Source of the DNA: Paramarasmius palmivorus
Taxonomy: Eukaryota; Basidiomycota; Agaricomycetes; Agaricales; Marasmiaceae
Direction of reading: 5' to 3'
Assembly: GCA_037176845.1 (NCBI GenBank)
Contig: JAYKXP010000145.1
Location: 45,701-109,700, forward strand
Length of the DNA: 64,000 bases
The position numbers and the translations under genes are program-made. The notes under the pieces are model-generated. The model did no database searches. It saw only the letters and a list, made by a program, of their open reading frames with translations, and was not told the DNA's origin. Positions within the stretch are counted from its first letter, which is position 1; each line of letters starts with the position of its first letter. Shown here piece by piece: positions 11,091-21,300 of this stretch.

Positions 11091-13391
11091 ATGTCGTTCA
11101 CAGGTTGCTCCCATGTCACCATTAACGGTGGAATCATTTCAGTTGTCGGGGGTAATCAGCACAATAACCATGGTCTGGGCACTGGAAATGACCTGGTGCG
11201 TCTTGTGGATCCAAGTGAAGGACAGTTGTCAGCTTTGACTGAGGTACGTCGATATTTACTCCCATCTCACTTGTCTTTCTGACCTCAAAATACTCAGTAT
11301 CACAAACTCAAGACACCAGATATTCGTCTCAAGCGGAAGATAGCAGACACTCCGGTCAAGAGGCGGGATTGGGAAGGCCAGCGAAAAGGCTGGGGAAGCC
11401 TGGAAGCCTGTCGAGTCATCTACGCTGCCACCATTGAAGATCGAGGGGAGAAGGAATTCATGTATGTCAGATATGAAGGCACCAATGCCATTCAGGTGAG
11501 GACACCCTCATTTTCATTTCCTGACACAGCTGATCATTCTGCATCCCTGTAGGCCTACCAGCAAGATTTCAAAACCTTTTCCGCTGTCAAGTGAGTAGTC
11601 CATATTCCTATTCCTGAGCCTTCCATGTACTGATAAAGATGTAGAGACGTAAACTGGGTGGAGCTTTTTGGCTATATCACCTACAATGCATTACCGGCAC
11701 TTGTGTTTTATGACAGTGAGGCTAAGGATTCCTGTCAGTGATAAGACCATGCTTAGCTCCATCTATGATGCAGCACTTGTGCCGGTGTCACACATATTTG
11801 AACGAAACGGCTTCTCATCTGTGTTAAACATATATCTTTGCTATGTGCGGTGAAACTCGTTTTCTGCTCCATTTTCCCTGCTCTAACTCTCCTCTTTGTC
11901 CAGTCAGCAAAAGCACAAGGAGTGGACGCGCGAACGGTATGCCAACTCCTTGAAATACCAACTTGATTCTCATAATCTAGCTTTTAGCAGTTTTGTGAAC
12001 TATGGACCAACCCCCGAAATGGCATGTTTCACCAAGGGCCCTATGTGGCAGATTCATCCAATCTAAATTACAATGTTTGGTCCTGGCGAGGTCTCGCACT
12101 TCCTGGCAGCGAGCATCCTTCCCTAGACCTCCAGACCTACAACAACACCGGCACTCTTTTCCAATACCTCATTGGAATTCTTCCCATACACAATATCATC
12201 CAAGGAATCCGCCAGTCCTACAGAGCAACCCCAGAGTGGCCCAACAATAAAGATGCCAAACTTATCCTCTCATCTCTCCCTGGCACAATTTACCACAGAC
12301 CAACTCGAGAGGTTATCGCTCGCTACCCGGGAGACAGAGATCAATGGTATTACGACCCCTGGAAGAAGTGGTTTCACTTACCGGATGCTATGCGAGAAAA
12401 CACGCTCGTAATGCGTGATAGATCTGTGAGGTGCATTTGAAATGGTGTTGAAGTGGTTATTTGGGCTGATTGGGGGTATAGGTTTATGTTGAAGCCAGCG
12501 GACATTGCCAGCATCCAGTCGTTTGAGTTATATTATGATTTGCAGCCTGGGGGTGTGTTGGGTTCCTTTGTGGATTCGTGGGTGTCGCAGGCACATGGGA
12601 TTTTCAGCCAGCTTGGGATTGAAGAGGGTAAATGGGGGGAGTATTGTGAGTTTATTGTGGTTCTTGTTAGAGGACTGGTACTAATTGATACCCACTAGCT
12701 ATCCTGCAAGACTTTTATCTTCAGTTTAACCGTGAACAGGACGAAGAAAGATCACATATATCCACTGACATCCCTGCCTCAACCCCAATATACCTCTTCA
12801 TCCGACTGGTCCCCCGCCCCTCTGATGACAAAAACGAGTGGGATGCTTGGCTGGGAGGGAGGTGGTACTATTGGTCGCTCGACTCTGCTGGGAAAGAGGA
12901 GATGTCAGAGGGTGAGCAGCAGAGATTGGGCCTTCTGTTGTTCAAGACTTCTATCAAAGTATGGCATGATTGGTGGGAACATGATGCCCATGATGTGATT
13001 GAAATGGTCAATCGTCACCAGGGTTTTGATCCTGTGTCTTTGGATCTGGCCCGATCTCTGGGGCATGTGATTCTCGAGGTGGTTGGTCGTAACATGCGTT
13101 TTGAGGAGGTTAAAGATGAAGGTAAGCTTCCACATACTTCTACTGATGCATAACTCTAATGCTGAGCCTTTGCAAGATGATGAGGTGAAAGATGCAGTCA
13201 GCATTCTTAGCAACGGCAGAAGCAGGAGCGTTGGTGTTGAAGCTCCCATGGACGCTCAGCTTGGCCCTACTGTGGATGTGCATCCAAGGCCTCGTAAAGC
13301 CCCTACCAACCCCATGAGATCTTGGATTCGACAGCTGAAGGCCAAGTTTGCTCAGCACTTTGGACGTCAAAAGCAAAGGTTGTTGACTTGA
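11091..13391 (+). CDS. EpsilonA: agaricomycete-expanded hypothetical protein, ten exons, intact
   Basis: Proposed exons: 11091-11243, 11298-11495, 11553-11590, 11645-11715, 11774-11844, 11904-11936, 11988-12430, 12482-12645, 12699-13121, 13177-13391. They join to an uninterrupted 602-residue frame. The start is the ATG opening with MSFTGCSHVTINGG. This N-terminal pattern (F-x-G-x3-V/F-T-I-x-GG...V-x-G-N) is one I recall from many agaricomycete proteins. A middle region (about residues 60-175) looks like a degenerate protein-kinase N-lobe. The C-terminal third has the family signature YWSLDSAGKEEMSEGEQQRL followed by GFDPVSLDLARSLG. Its function is unknown. It has no signal peptide or membrane segment, so it is probably cytosolic. 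Intron 7 (12431-12481, 51 bp) carries an in-frame TGA that splicing removes. The last exon ends in a basic tail. Transcript evidence is lacking, so individual splice sites are inferred. Confidence 0.75.
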
Positions 13392-13602
13392 ACAATGTTT
13401 GTGTTCCTCAGCTACTACATTAGTCTGTAATGGTTCATCCTACTATTGTATGTACAGCGGCTCGATGTATACTAGTGTAATTGAAGACTGTTCATATCCA
13501 CAACTCTAGGTGAAACAAAGATCATGAATGGCACTGGACATGACTGGTACCAGCATTGAGATGGTATACTTGCTCCCAGGTGCACACAACTCCCAACAAA
13601 TC
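13392..13602 (+). other. 3' flank of epsilonA, cut by an LTR element
   Basis: This non-coding stretch matches the 3' flanks of epsilonB (33782 on) and epsilonC (55789 on). The match stops at ACAAATC, where the minus-strand LTR element begins. In epsilonB the same sequence continues uninterrupted into CACCTATCCGTCTGACCC, giving the pre-insertion state. Confidence 0.7.
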
Positions 13603-13966
13603 TGTCAGAGTTTTAGATTGAACTCTGTTAGCAGCAATAGCGCAGATAGCACAATATAAACGATAGCTGATGACCAGAGGGGTTGAGAGAGAATACAACT
13701 CTATGTGATTCGATGATGTATGTAGGGTTTTCTGTTTAGCTTTTATACATGAGTGAGGGATAAAACATAATCCTAAAGGTACGATAATAGATACTAAGTG
13801 AACTAGAAATAACTGCACAGTCAGTGTCAGTAACTGTCAGTAGATGGTGGTACAAGCAGGTCAAAGCTATTGTTCTATGTATATCTGCTTTCTTAGTAAT
13901 TGTGGCATAGGCAGAATAAAGTGGAAAATAACTTGTCTAGTGATATCTATATTTAGAATTCCAACA
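13603..13966 (-). repeat. 3' LTR of non-autonomous element copy 1 (364 bp)
   Basis: Begins TGTTGGAATTC and ends CTCTGACA on the minus strand, with TG...CA termini. It matches the 352-bp 5' LTR of copy 2 over its whole length, with small indels. A TATA-like TGTATAAAA lies near the middle (about 13742-13750), a candidate promoter. The preceding purine tract on the minus strand (GTTTGAGGGGGAG, 13979-13967) is the polypurine tract. Confidence 0.85.
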
Positions 13967-14056
13967 CTCCCCCTCAAACCTTGGATGATGGAATTATCCG
14001 GGGTTTGACTCTAATTCTTTGTTCGCATATTTTGTTCGGTGATTCCGATGTGTAAT

Positions 14057-16651
14057 CTAGTGGCAATGTTCTGCATTCTGTTGATCTCGGTGTTTAATCT
14101 TCTGTCGGTGGTAGTATTGGTGATATGGTGGTTCCAATTCCGCTTCTTTGACTGTTCCTGAACATGCTCCTGTTGGATTGACGTTTACAAGTTGTTTAGG
14201 TCCAACTTGTTTTTCCTTCTGTGACCTGTTTCCTGCATTGAGATCCATCTCAGTGACTTGTTCTGAAATGTCCTTGATTGAGTTTTTGTACTCCCCCTCG
14301 ACAAGTGAAATCTGCAATGGTTCAAGATTTTCTGGATCTGTCTTGTTCTCCTTGTGTGCCAATGTCTGATCTGTTCCTTTTTCCTGTTCCATTTCTCCAT
14401 CCCTTGGGGTAATTTCCTTTGTTTCTTCCTTCTGGCCTATGACTTTCATTAGCCATTCTGGATGTGATTTCTCCCCCATAAGTATGTGCTGGATGAATTG
14501 GTGACATATTTGGCAACAATGGTGCTCCTTAAATGTCTGTCCTCCATGAATTTCATGATCCTTGGTCTCTGTAGCTGGCTCTGGTTGACTCTTCTGTTGT
14601 CCTGTATAGCTTTCTTGATGGTGTTGTTGAGAATCCATTTGATCTTCTCTGCATATGATCACTTTGCTATCAATCAGTGTCTGCAAATTGACCATTGTGG
14701 CCATTGTGGTGTGTATTTCCATGGCCATATATGCTGTTTCTTCCTCTGATTTCTCTTCAGTTTCCTTGGTATTTCCAAATTCTTCATCGTAAAACCATTC
14801 TTTTGGTGGATTATACTGTTCCACTGCTCGGATTTCCCTGGCTAACCATGTGCCTTCTTCCCATATTTCGTCTTCCATGGCTTTAACAGCACTTTCCTTT
14901 GTACTGCTTGCCTTCTCTTTGCCTTTCCGCCATGATCGGCTATCTTTAGCTGGCTTGGACTTCTCTTTGTCCTCAGAATCATCGTTTGATTTCTTGGATT
15001 TCAGCTTTGAACAACATCCTGCGGCGATATGCCCTTTTCCTTGACATCTGAAGCATGTGATCTCTTTGTGATCTCTGTTATCTCCACCCTGTCGATCATT
15101 AAATTGTCTCTGGCCTTTTCCTCAGCTATTAAATCCTCGGCCTCTATTATTGGAATGATCTTGGGAATAATGAACTTTTTCCCATTCTGGATGTTTCCAT
15201 AATGTTTGTCCACTTGCTTCTGCTCAGATTGCAGCAATGAGTGCATCAACTGTCAAATCCTCCTTGTTCTGTTTACAAACAGTAACAAGTGCAGTGATTG
15301 TTGCAGTCAGTGAATTTGGCACTGAAGCTATGAGGGCATTCTTGAATTGATCATCCAAAACTTTAATCTGTAATCCTTCCAATTCATTTCTGATCTCGAG
15401 TAGATCATCAATGTGCTTGTTGACCTTAGAAATGTCAGTACAGGTTGTGGTGTAGAGTTTTCATTCCAAATGTGCTTCTGTAAAAGGATTCTTTGTATTG
15501 TAGTCCTTCTTTAATCCTTCCCATAGTTTATGAGATAATTCCGTTGACTTGTATCTCCTGAATATTGTATCTGGGAGTTTTCCTATAATGGCATTTAACA
15601 GATCTGTGTCTGCATCTGCCTCCTTGTCGTTGTCCTTTTCTGGTTCACTTTCCAGATATTTCTTGTAACCAACTGATCTGGTAGCTCTTTCTACCCTTGT
15701 TGACCACATGGACCAATTAGATCCATCATGTTTGAGTTCTGGCACTTTATCGAATGCCTTAATTGCTTTAGACGACATATTGTCTTCTTCTTCATCCGAA
15801 TCAAATGATTCTTCCTTTGGTGGTGGTCTCTTGGGAGATGGTGTTCTCGGTTTGGGTTTGGGACCTATGCTGAGTGATTCTGGTGGATCATCCTTCTCTT
15901 CTTCAGCAGGTGTTCCTTTGTCTTCTTCAGATACAGGTTTATCAGTTTCACCTTCTGATACCTGTTCTGAGTCTTCTTTATCCTGCTCTTGTTCCTTTTC
16001 TAGGTCCTGTTCTTCTTTATTGGATTCTTCACCAAATCCAAATCCTCTTTTGAACTCTTCACCAAGTTCGATTTCTTCTTCAACAGTTTCTTCCTGTGAA
16101 GCTGATGTTTCCGCTGGTGGGAATACTAATGGTTGTGGTTCTGGTACTGTTGTTCGTAGGATGTTTCCTCAAACTACTTCTGCGTTGTGATTGTCACAAT
16201 CCCTATAATTTCCTGATTGTAGAGCTTCTCTGGATGCTCTGACAAAATTCCTTCTGTTTGGACAAGGTTGTTCTACACAACGTGTCCACTCCCTTGTAGT
16301 GATGTTTGCTGAATAGTCCCGTAATTCGTCTACGTCAAACTGATGTGCTCGATTTATGCATGGTAAATCAGCTCGAAGTGGTGTTGGCTGTGCGGAAGAT
16401 GCTGGTGGTGTGTGCAATCCTCCAACTGGACTCTGTCTCCTAGAAGGGATACACGATTGGTTTCTTGATGGATGTGATGATATGCTCTGTTGCTGTCCCA
16501 ATGGACTGCCTGTTCTACTTCCTACTGGTGTAGGTGTCCTGCTAGGATTCCTGCTGGGATTCCTAGATCCTCGTAATATTTGTTCTGAGTCAAAAGTTCT
16601 TGATACTGGGGTACCACTTCTGGATTGATAACGGCTACCTCTATTGGACAT
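14057..16651 (-). pseudogene. Gag-like polyprotein of copy 1, interrupted
   Basis: The frame starts at 16651 (MSNRGSRYQS). An N-terminal segment has paired cysteines (a CxxxxC pair near CPNRRN). An in-frame TGA occurs near 16169, where copy 2 has CGA. After an acidic linker, the copia Gag core follows (15778-15461, with DGSNWSMW and LPDTIFRRY). A zinc knuckle C-x2-C-x4-H-x4-C (CFRCQGKGHIAAGC) is encoded near 15051-15010, intact here. The last frame (14878-14057, 273 residues) is Glu/Lys-rich and ends after a segment (PLQISLVEGE) shared with copy 2. No DSG protease motif was found. Frameshifts separate the pieces, so the copy is not translatable as one protein. Confidence 0.7.
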
Positions 16652-16760
16652 ACACTAGTCCAATAGTCCTTTGCTTTGGGTAGGGGATATTCCAGTGTCC
16701 CTGCTCGCCACTATACCAATATGAAATTGGTATTACTCTGGTTCAGCTAAGGTTTATAGA

Positions 16761-16775
16761 CCGGGGCCCATAACC
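16761..16775 (-). promoter_or_regulatory. Primer-binding site of copy 1
   Basis: Minus strand GGTTATGGGCCCCGG directly follows the LTR end TCTGACA. It is complementary to the anticodon-loop part of initiator tRNA-Met (GGGCCCATAACC), the half-tRNA priming known for copia-type elements. Confidence 0.7.
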
Positions 16776-16782
16776 TGTCAGA

Positions 16783-18300
16783 ATTACAAAGAGATTCGCC
16801 ACAGCGATACCTTTGATCTTATAACTTGTAAAGTATCGCCATGTAGCCCTTGTTTATACAGCAACACGGTATCTATTGTTCATACTCTTGATTTATGATT
16901 TCCGAATACAGTAAGCATCCTTCCATTTCTGGAAAGCCCTCGGAGACATGGGGTGCGAGCATGCTAATACTACCGTACACACAGTCCTTGTACACCCCGT
17001 TTACGCCCACTGCTACAGAGAAGAATTAGCGCCTTGAAAACAAACAGCTAGTGGATTCCAATCCTACTTACCAGACTCTCTGATCGCTCCCCAAGGATCT
17101 CCTGGTCTTAACTTGCAACTGAACCACTTGATGTCTATCCCAACTGAGGTTCCAATCCAACATTGAGCCTTGGTATGTTACCAGAACTCAGCTTTCCGAT
17201 ACCCCCAGGCTGCCGGCGCATCCAACGTTAGAAGGTGGTCTAGCTCTGTGCCACCGAAACGTCATGTACAAGTCGGCGACATCATCCAGAGCTAATGTCA
17301 ACCTTGAGGCGAATATAAGATTGAAGCGCTGGTTCAAGAACGAGAGTAGTATCTGTATCGGGTTGTAGAAGCTGGCGGGGTTATGAGTGATCATTGAGGT
17401 GTAAGAATCCGAGGCGAACATTCACCACAGAAAGGGGGAATATGTTCTTGCTCGTGTTCTTGTTCTTTCTTGGAATGTAAAGTATTGGATCTACGGGTGT
17501 AGAATGAGTCAAAATTGCATCTTGAATCTGGGAGACGAGTTATTACCTTTGGCATCAAAGTTCAAGCGAATGCCTATGTCCTAGCTGACAGGGTCAACTA
17601 GGGGTTAAGTCTCCGTATAATGCTGAGCCTTGAGTGACGATAAACCGACTTCTAGACCACCGAAGTCTTGAGTTGTCGATTTGGGGTGCCGGTGTTGGCT
17701 GGCATGCGTAGAGACCAAATGATCGATACAACAGCGGGAGCAGTGAGTTTCGTGACAATCCCTGTAGATGCTAGCAGGAGCATGTTCACCGTAGTAGCTT
17801 GACTGTCTTTTCATTCTGTACTGCGGAGATCTTTGGGATCCACCTTGCCATACCGTAGGGCCTAAATGGACACTAGTGCATGTTGGGATCTAGAGCGCGT
17901 AGTTAGTGAACATGTATGATAAAGAGATGGGGGAATTCACCTTCGAAACAGAAATCATGTTCGTATTCACCTCTGAGCTAGTAAAATAAACTCGCGTGCG
18001 GATGTCCCAGTAATACTCTTAGCCCAAAAACATCCTCAAAACTGCTAGAGGAGACGGAGGTGCTAGCCCATGAACCAGGATTTCAGGACGATAGATGTTC
18101 GGAAGTGAGGAGTACCGAAGAGACCGGCTACATTCCTAGCTTCAAGCGTTGAGTGCCGAAGTACGCTGAAGCTTGAGAAACCTGTGATATAAAGCGGTGC
18201 CGGCGATTTACTGTCGTTGGGAATGTCGAGCTGGTGGTTGCAACCGCTCACCGCGCAGCTTTGGGTTGGTGTGGATACCATGAGCAAATGAGCCGACTAC
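16783..18300 (+). pseudogene. Tail of an additional alpha-type block
   Basis: The stretch near 16900-17260 matches the downstream part of alpha1 (about 6650-6980), alpha2 (20750-21060) and alpha3 (36590-36800). Shared features include ATACAGTAAGCATCCTTCC and a CATCCAACGTT segment. Its 5' part is missing at the junction with the LTR element, probably through the deletion that removed the 5' LTR. Nothing coding can be supported. Confidence 0.45.
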
Positions 18301-21300
18301 TTGAAACCGATGTTCAGGATGCTTTTCCTCAGTCTCTCTGTCACCCTGGACCTTGAAATACAAGACGGTAAGATTGGTTGATAGACGGGAAATAGGTCAA
18401 AGAACGTACCTTTAGTCTTCGAAGTATCGTCTTTGACTCGATCACTAGTTTCGGTCTTCATGTCGATAGGGTGCTCTTCGAGTAGAATCTACAGGGGGTA
18501 CGACGGTAGGTTGGAGTTACAAGAGTGCGCACAGCTTACAAAGTTGTTGGCTCAAGATAGTAGTTTCGAGATGGAAGGCCACTTCGAGGCCATACACTAG
18601 GCGTTGTCGATGCTATGAGAACATGAAAGAGAGCGGAAAGTCGAGAGCGTACCTTATTTGACCATTCAGCTAGCAAAGCCGCCACTCTGAACATTTGAAA
18701 GATTGAGGATGGATGTATGATGAGTAGTTTTGCTGTGATACATGGGCTGAGCATGTTGCTAGGAATGTAGGAGAAAGCGCACATACCTATTGCGTTGAGA
18801 AAAAAAGTGTTTGGCTGAATTAGCATCCTCGAACCCGGAGGCATTGAATGGAACAGGAAAAAGGTCATGATGGTCGAGGTGCAAGCGTGTTCGCCGCCGG
18901 CGCTTGGCTTTGCTCAAAACGACCACCTCGTTCAGCGCGTTCATCTCTTTGGGCCTATAAAGGTATGTTCAGCTGTCTGTGCGTATTGTTCTTGAATCTA
19001 ACAAACCTTTTTTTAGCAACTCAGCAAAAACGATTTCGAGATGAACCTCAAGATAGAATCTTCCAAGGCATGGCTATCGGTATGTACGCTACTCCCGGTG
19101 TTTTTTGTCGTTGCTCATAGCTCCTCCAAGCCAAGTACAAACCAAAAATGTCATCTATACCCTTGAAAATGCATTCTTCACCCTCAATAACCCAAAGCCT
19201 CTCTATCACCTTCTCAAACGTGCTCCCGACACTACCTCGACCCCATTCCTAGTCACTCCGAGTTACAATCACTACGGTGCCATCTACTCAGCTCAACTGC
19301 CTTCACTAGGTTGAAGCTGCACTGATTACGCGACATGGGCCCTACATCACCCTTTTCTACCTCCCATTCGCAATACAACGCGTCCGGTGACATGTACGCT
19401 GGCCCTGCATCGTGGTCCTCACGCTGCACGTTTCCCGTTTCCACCTCTCAACACTCCGTAGGACAAACGTCTCCACGAGACTCCCGGCCTACTTCATCGT
19501 ATATGGCCTCTCCTACCGCGACCAGGAACGCTGCCAGAACCAGCACACTAACGACACCTCCGCCCCACTCATTACGGTCATATCAATGAGTTCAGCTGTC
19601 CCGTATACCCACCAAACCACAAGGTGCTCGTGATAGTGGCAAGGGGCTTTTAGATGAAACTGTTGTGATGGAAAAAACGGCTGAGCTGGGCTCATTGGTG
19701 CGACCGTATAGCGGCCAAAGTGAGACTTTTTTTTTACTTTTTACATGCATCTTACTGACACTCTACCACCTGTAGCGGTATCCACAACGACTCAGCGGCT
19801 GTATCATGACAAACTTTGATACAATGTGTCTGCACATCCACGTTTCTCGACACGCAAAGATCTCAGTCTGGCAACAACACCCAACTCTCCACCCTTATTC
19901 CGCCCTTCCCATTCCCTCAGCTTCCTCAGACCCATACCCCAAGCTTGCCATGAACTTCATCAGGGATCGCTGGTCGTTCTACCAATCGAAGCCTCCTTTT
20001 CCCCTTGTTCGGCTCTGCACATCTACGCCCCCTGCTCTATCTTCACTCGAACTCTTACCCAACCTTCCTTTGCCCATTGAGACATGCCCACAAAATGAGG
20101 TCGTTTAGTCGTTCCTTGAAGTAAAACTGGCAGCTGTCGGCTGGGTGTATTGTTCGAGCACCTATTGAATGCCCCCTACACCCAAACACGGCGCCATAGG
20201 AAGGCATGGGGGGATGAGGAGGGAATCTGCTTGGTCAGACATGGATGAGGAACAGGCGTGGAGCAAGGCTGGGAAGCGCTAGTACTATTCTCGCTGTCTT
20301 GGTGGGTACTCTTCTCTTTTTTCACTCTTATCTGATATTGATGTCGTTTCGTGTACAGTAACAAGCGAACGACGGTTAGCTGCGCGAAACTTTTACCGCT
20401 GCCGTTCTTGAAGATACCCACTACTTTCCGCATATTGCATGCAACTCAGTTCCGAATTCGAATCCGAAATATGCCTCCTTCGCTACCAGAACCGAGGCCT
20501 GAACAATAGGTCTACGGATGGTCAGTCTATCCCATATCAGGACTTTCATGCTATTGATTCAACTACTACGTATCTTGTGTGTACACGCGACACCTCCTGG
20601 TCGACTCCAAAATACTATACCTCTACCTAATAACACGTTGGCCAGTCTTTCGGTACACACGTCCAAGAGAAAACTATGACCCTTTGACTGCAGCGAGACC
20701 CTTGATACTCGTAGCTTGTAAGTAGCTGATACCAATGCTGTATTGATGTCCATATGCAGTAAGGTTCCTTCCCAAAATGGAAGGAACCCGAGAACATGAT
20801 AAATCTATGCCTTGGGGCGTACTTCGCTCTGTAACAAAATCAGCATCTTGACAGTAACCAGCCTGTATATCTCAATGAAACTTACCCAGCGCTTTGACTG
20901 CTCCTCTCGAGGATCTTTCAAGTCTCATCCTCAAGCCTCAACCAACCTGAGTCGCGAGTCACTATCACCCAAACCAATGACCCATCTGAGCGTTGGTATA
21001 TTACCCAAACCTTGGCTACCCGATACCCCGGAATTGCCTTTGCGTCCAACGTTGGAGAATTGTCAATTGCAAGACTTATACATAGAAGCTTGCGAACGAG
21101 CAGTAAGATAATCGTTGAGATGCGGGGAATACGAGAATATTCACCGCAGAGTGTTCTCATATCTGTGTAGTCGTTTGGCTTTGACATGTGTTGGGATCTA
21201 GGCTATGGCGGAGTGATTAAAAGTCGTGCATATGGAAGAACTTAGGTCGGTGCTCACCTTGTTCAAGACCTATGTAGATCCTAGCTGACAGAGTCCAGTA
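18300..21300 (+). pseudogene. Alpha-type block 2
   Basis: Contains the conserved core (18848-18962) and the same + strand intron series as the other alpha blocks, including one near 19738-19774 and one near 20304-20359. The first three exons still form an open frame (annotated separately), but sequence conserved in other blocks continues beyond its stop, so the ancestral gene was longer. Upstream (18300-18840) there are minus-strand splice signals (GTATGTGC ... ATCACAG on the minus strand), as in the other blocks. Confidence 0.45.
18848..19314 (+). CDS. Hypothetical three-exon ORF of alpha2 (123 residues)
   Basis: Exons 18848-18962, 19017-19079 and 19121-19314 join in frame through introns with good signals (GTATGTTC ... 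CTAAC ... TTTTTAG, 54 bp; GTATGTAC ... CTCATAG, 41 bp). The peptide starts MEQEKGHDGRG, has a basic stretch, a Gln/Arg-rich second exon (TQQKRF) and a Pro/Thr-rich end. No domain, signal peptide or membrane segment is evident. In the sister blocks the same exons are frameshifted or have different lengths (56, 58 and 63 bp for exon 2), so this may be the least-damaged member of a dying family rather than a working gene. Confidence 0.3.

Larger units (their letters stand above)
13603..16782 (-). mobile_element. Non-autonomous copia-type LTR element, copy 1 (gag only, 5' LTR lost)
   Basis: On the minus strand the order is a 7-bp remnant of the 5' LTR (16782-16776), PBS, gag-like frames, PPT and a full 3' LTR (13966-13603). 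No integrase, reverse transcriptase or RNase H motif lies between gag and the 3' LTR. The internal region is about 2.8 kb. The 5' LTR is missing except for its last bases, and no target duplication can be tested. It inserted into the 3' flank of epsilonA. It shares LTR, PBS and gag with copy 2 at 56.3 kb. Confidence 0.8.

Noticed and set aside
12438..12440. TGA in epsilonA (and 32831-32833 in epsilonB) read as an inactivating nonsense codon
   Set aside because: It lies in a 51-bp segment with donor, branch and acceptor whose removal keeps the frame and restores alignment to the family, so it is better explained as intronic.
15708..16190. Ser-rich 160-residue + strand frame
   Set aside because: It is the antisense shadow of the acidic Gag linker on the minus strand.
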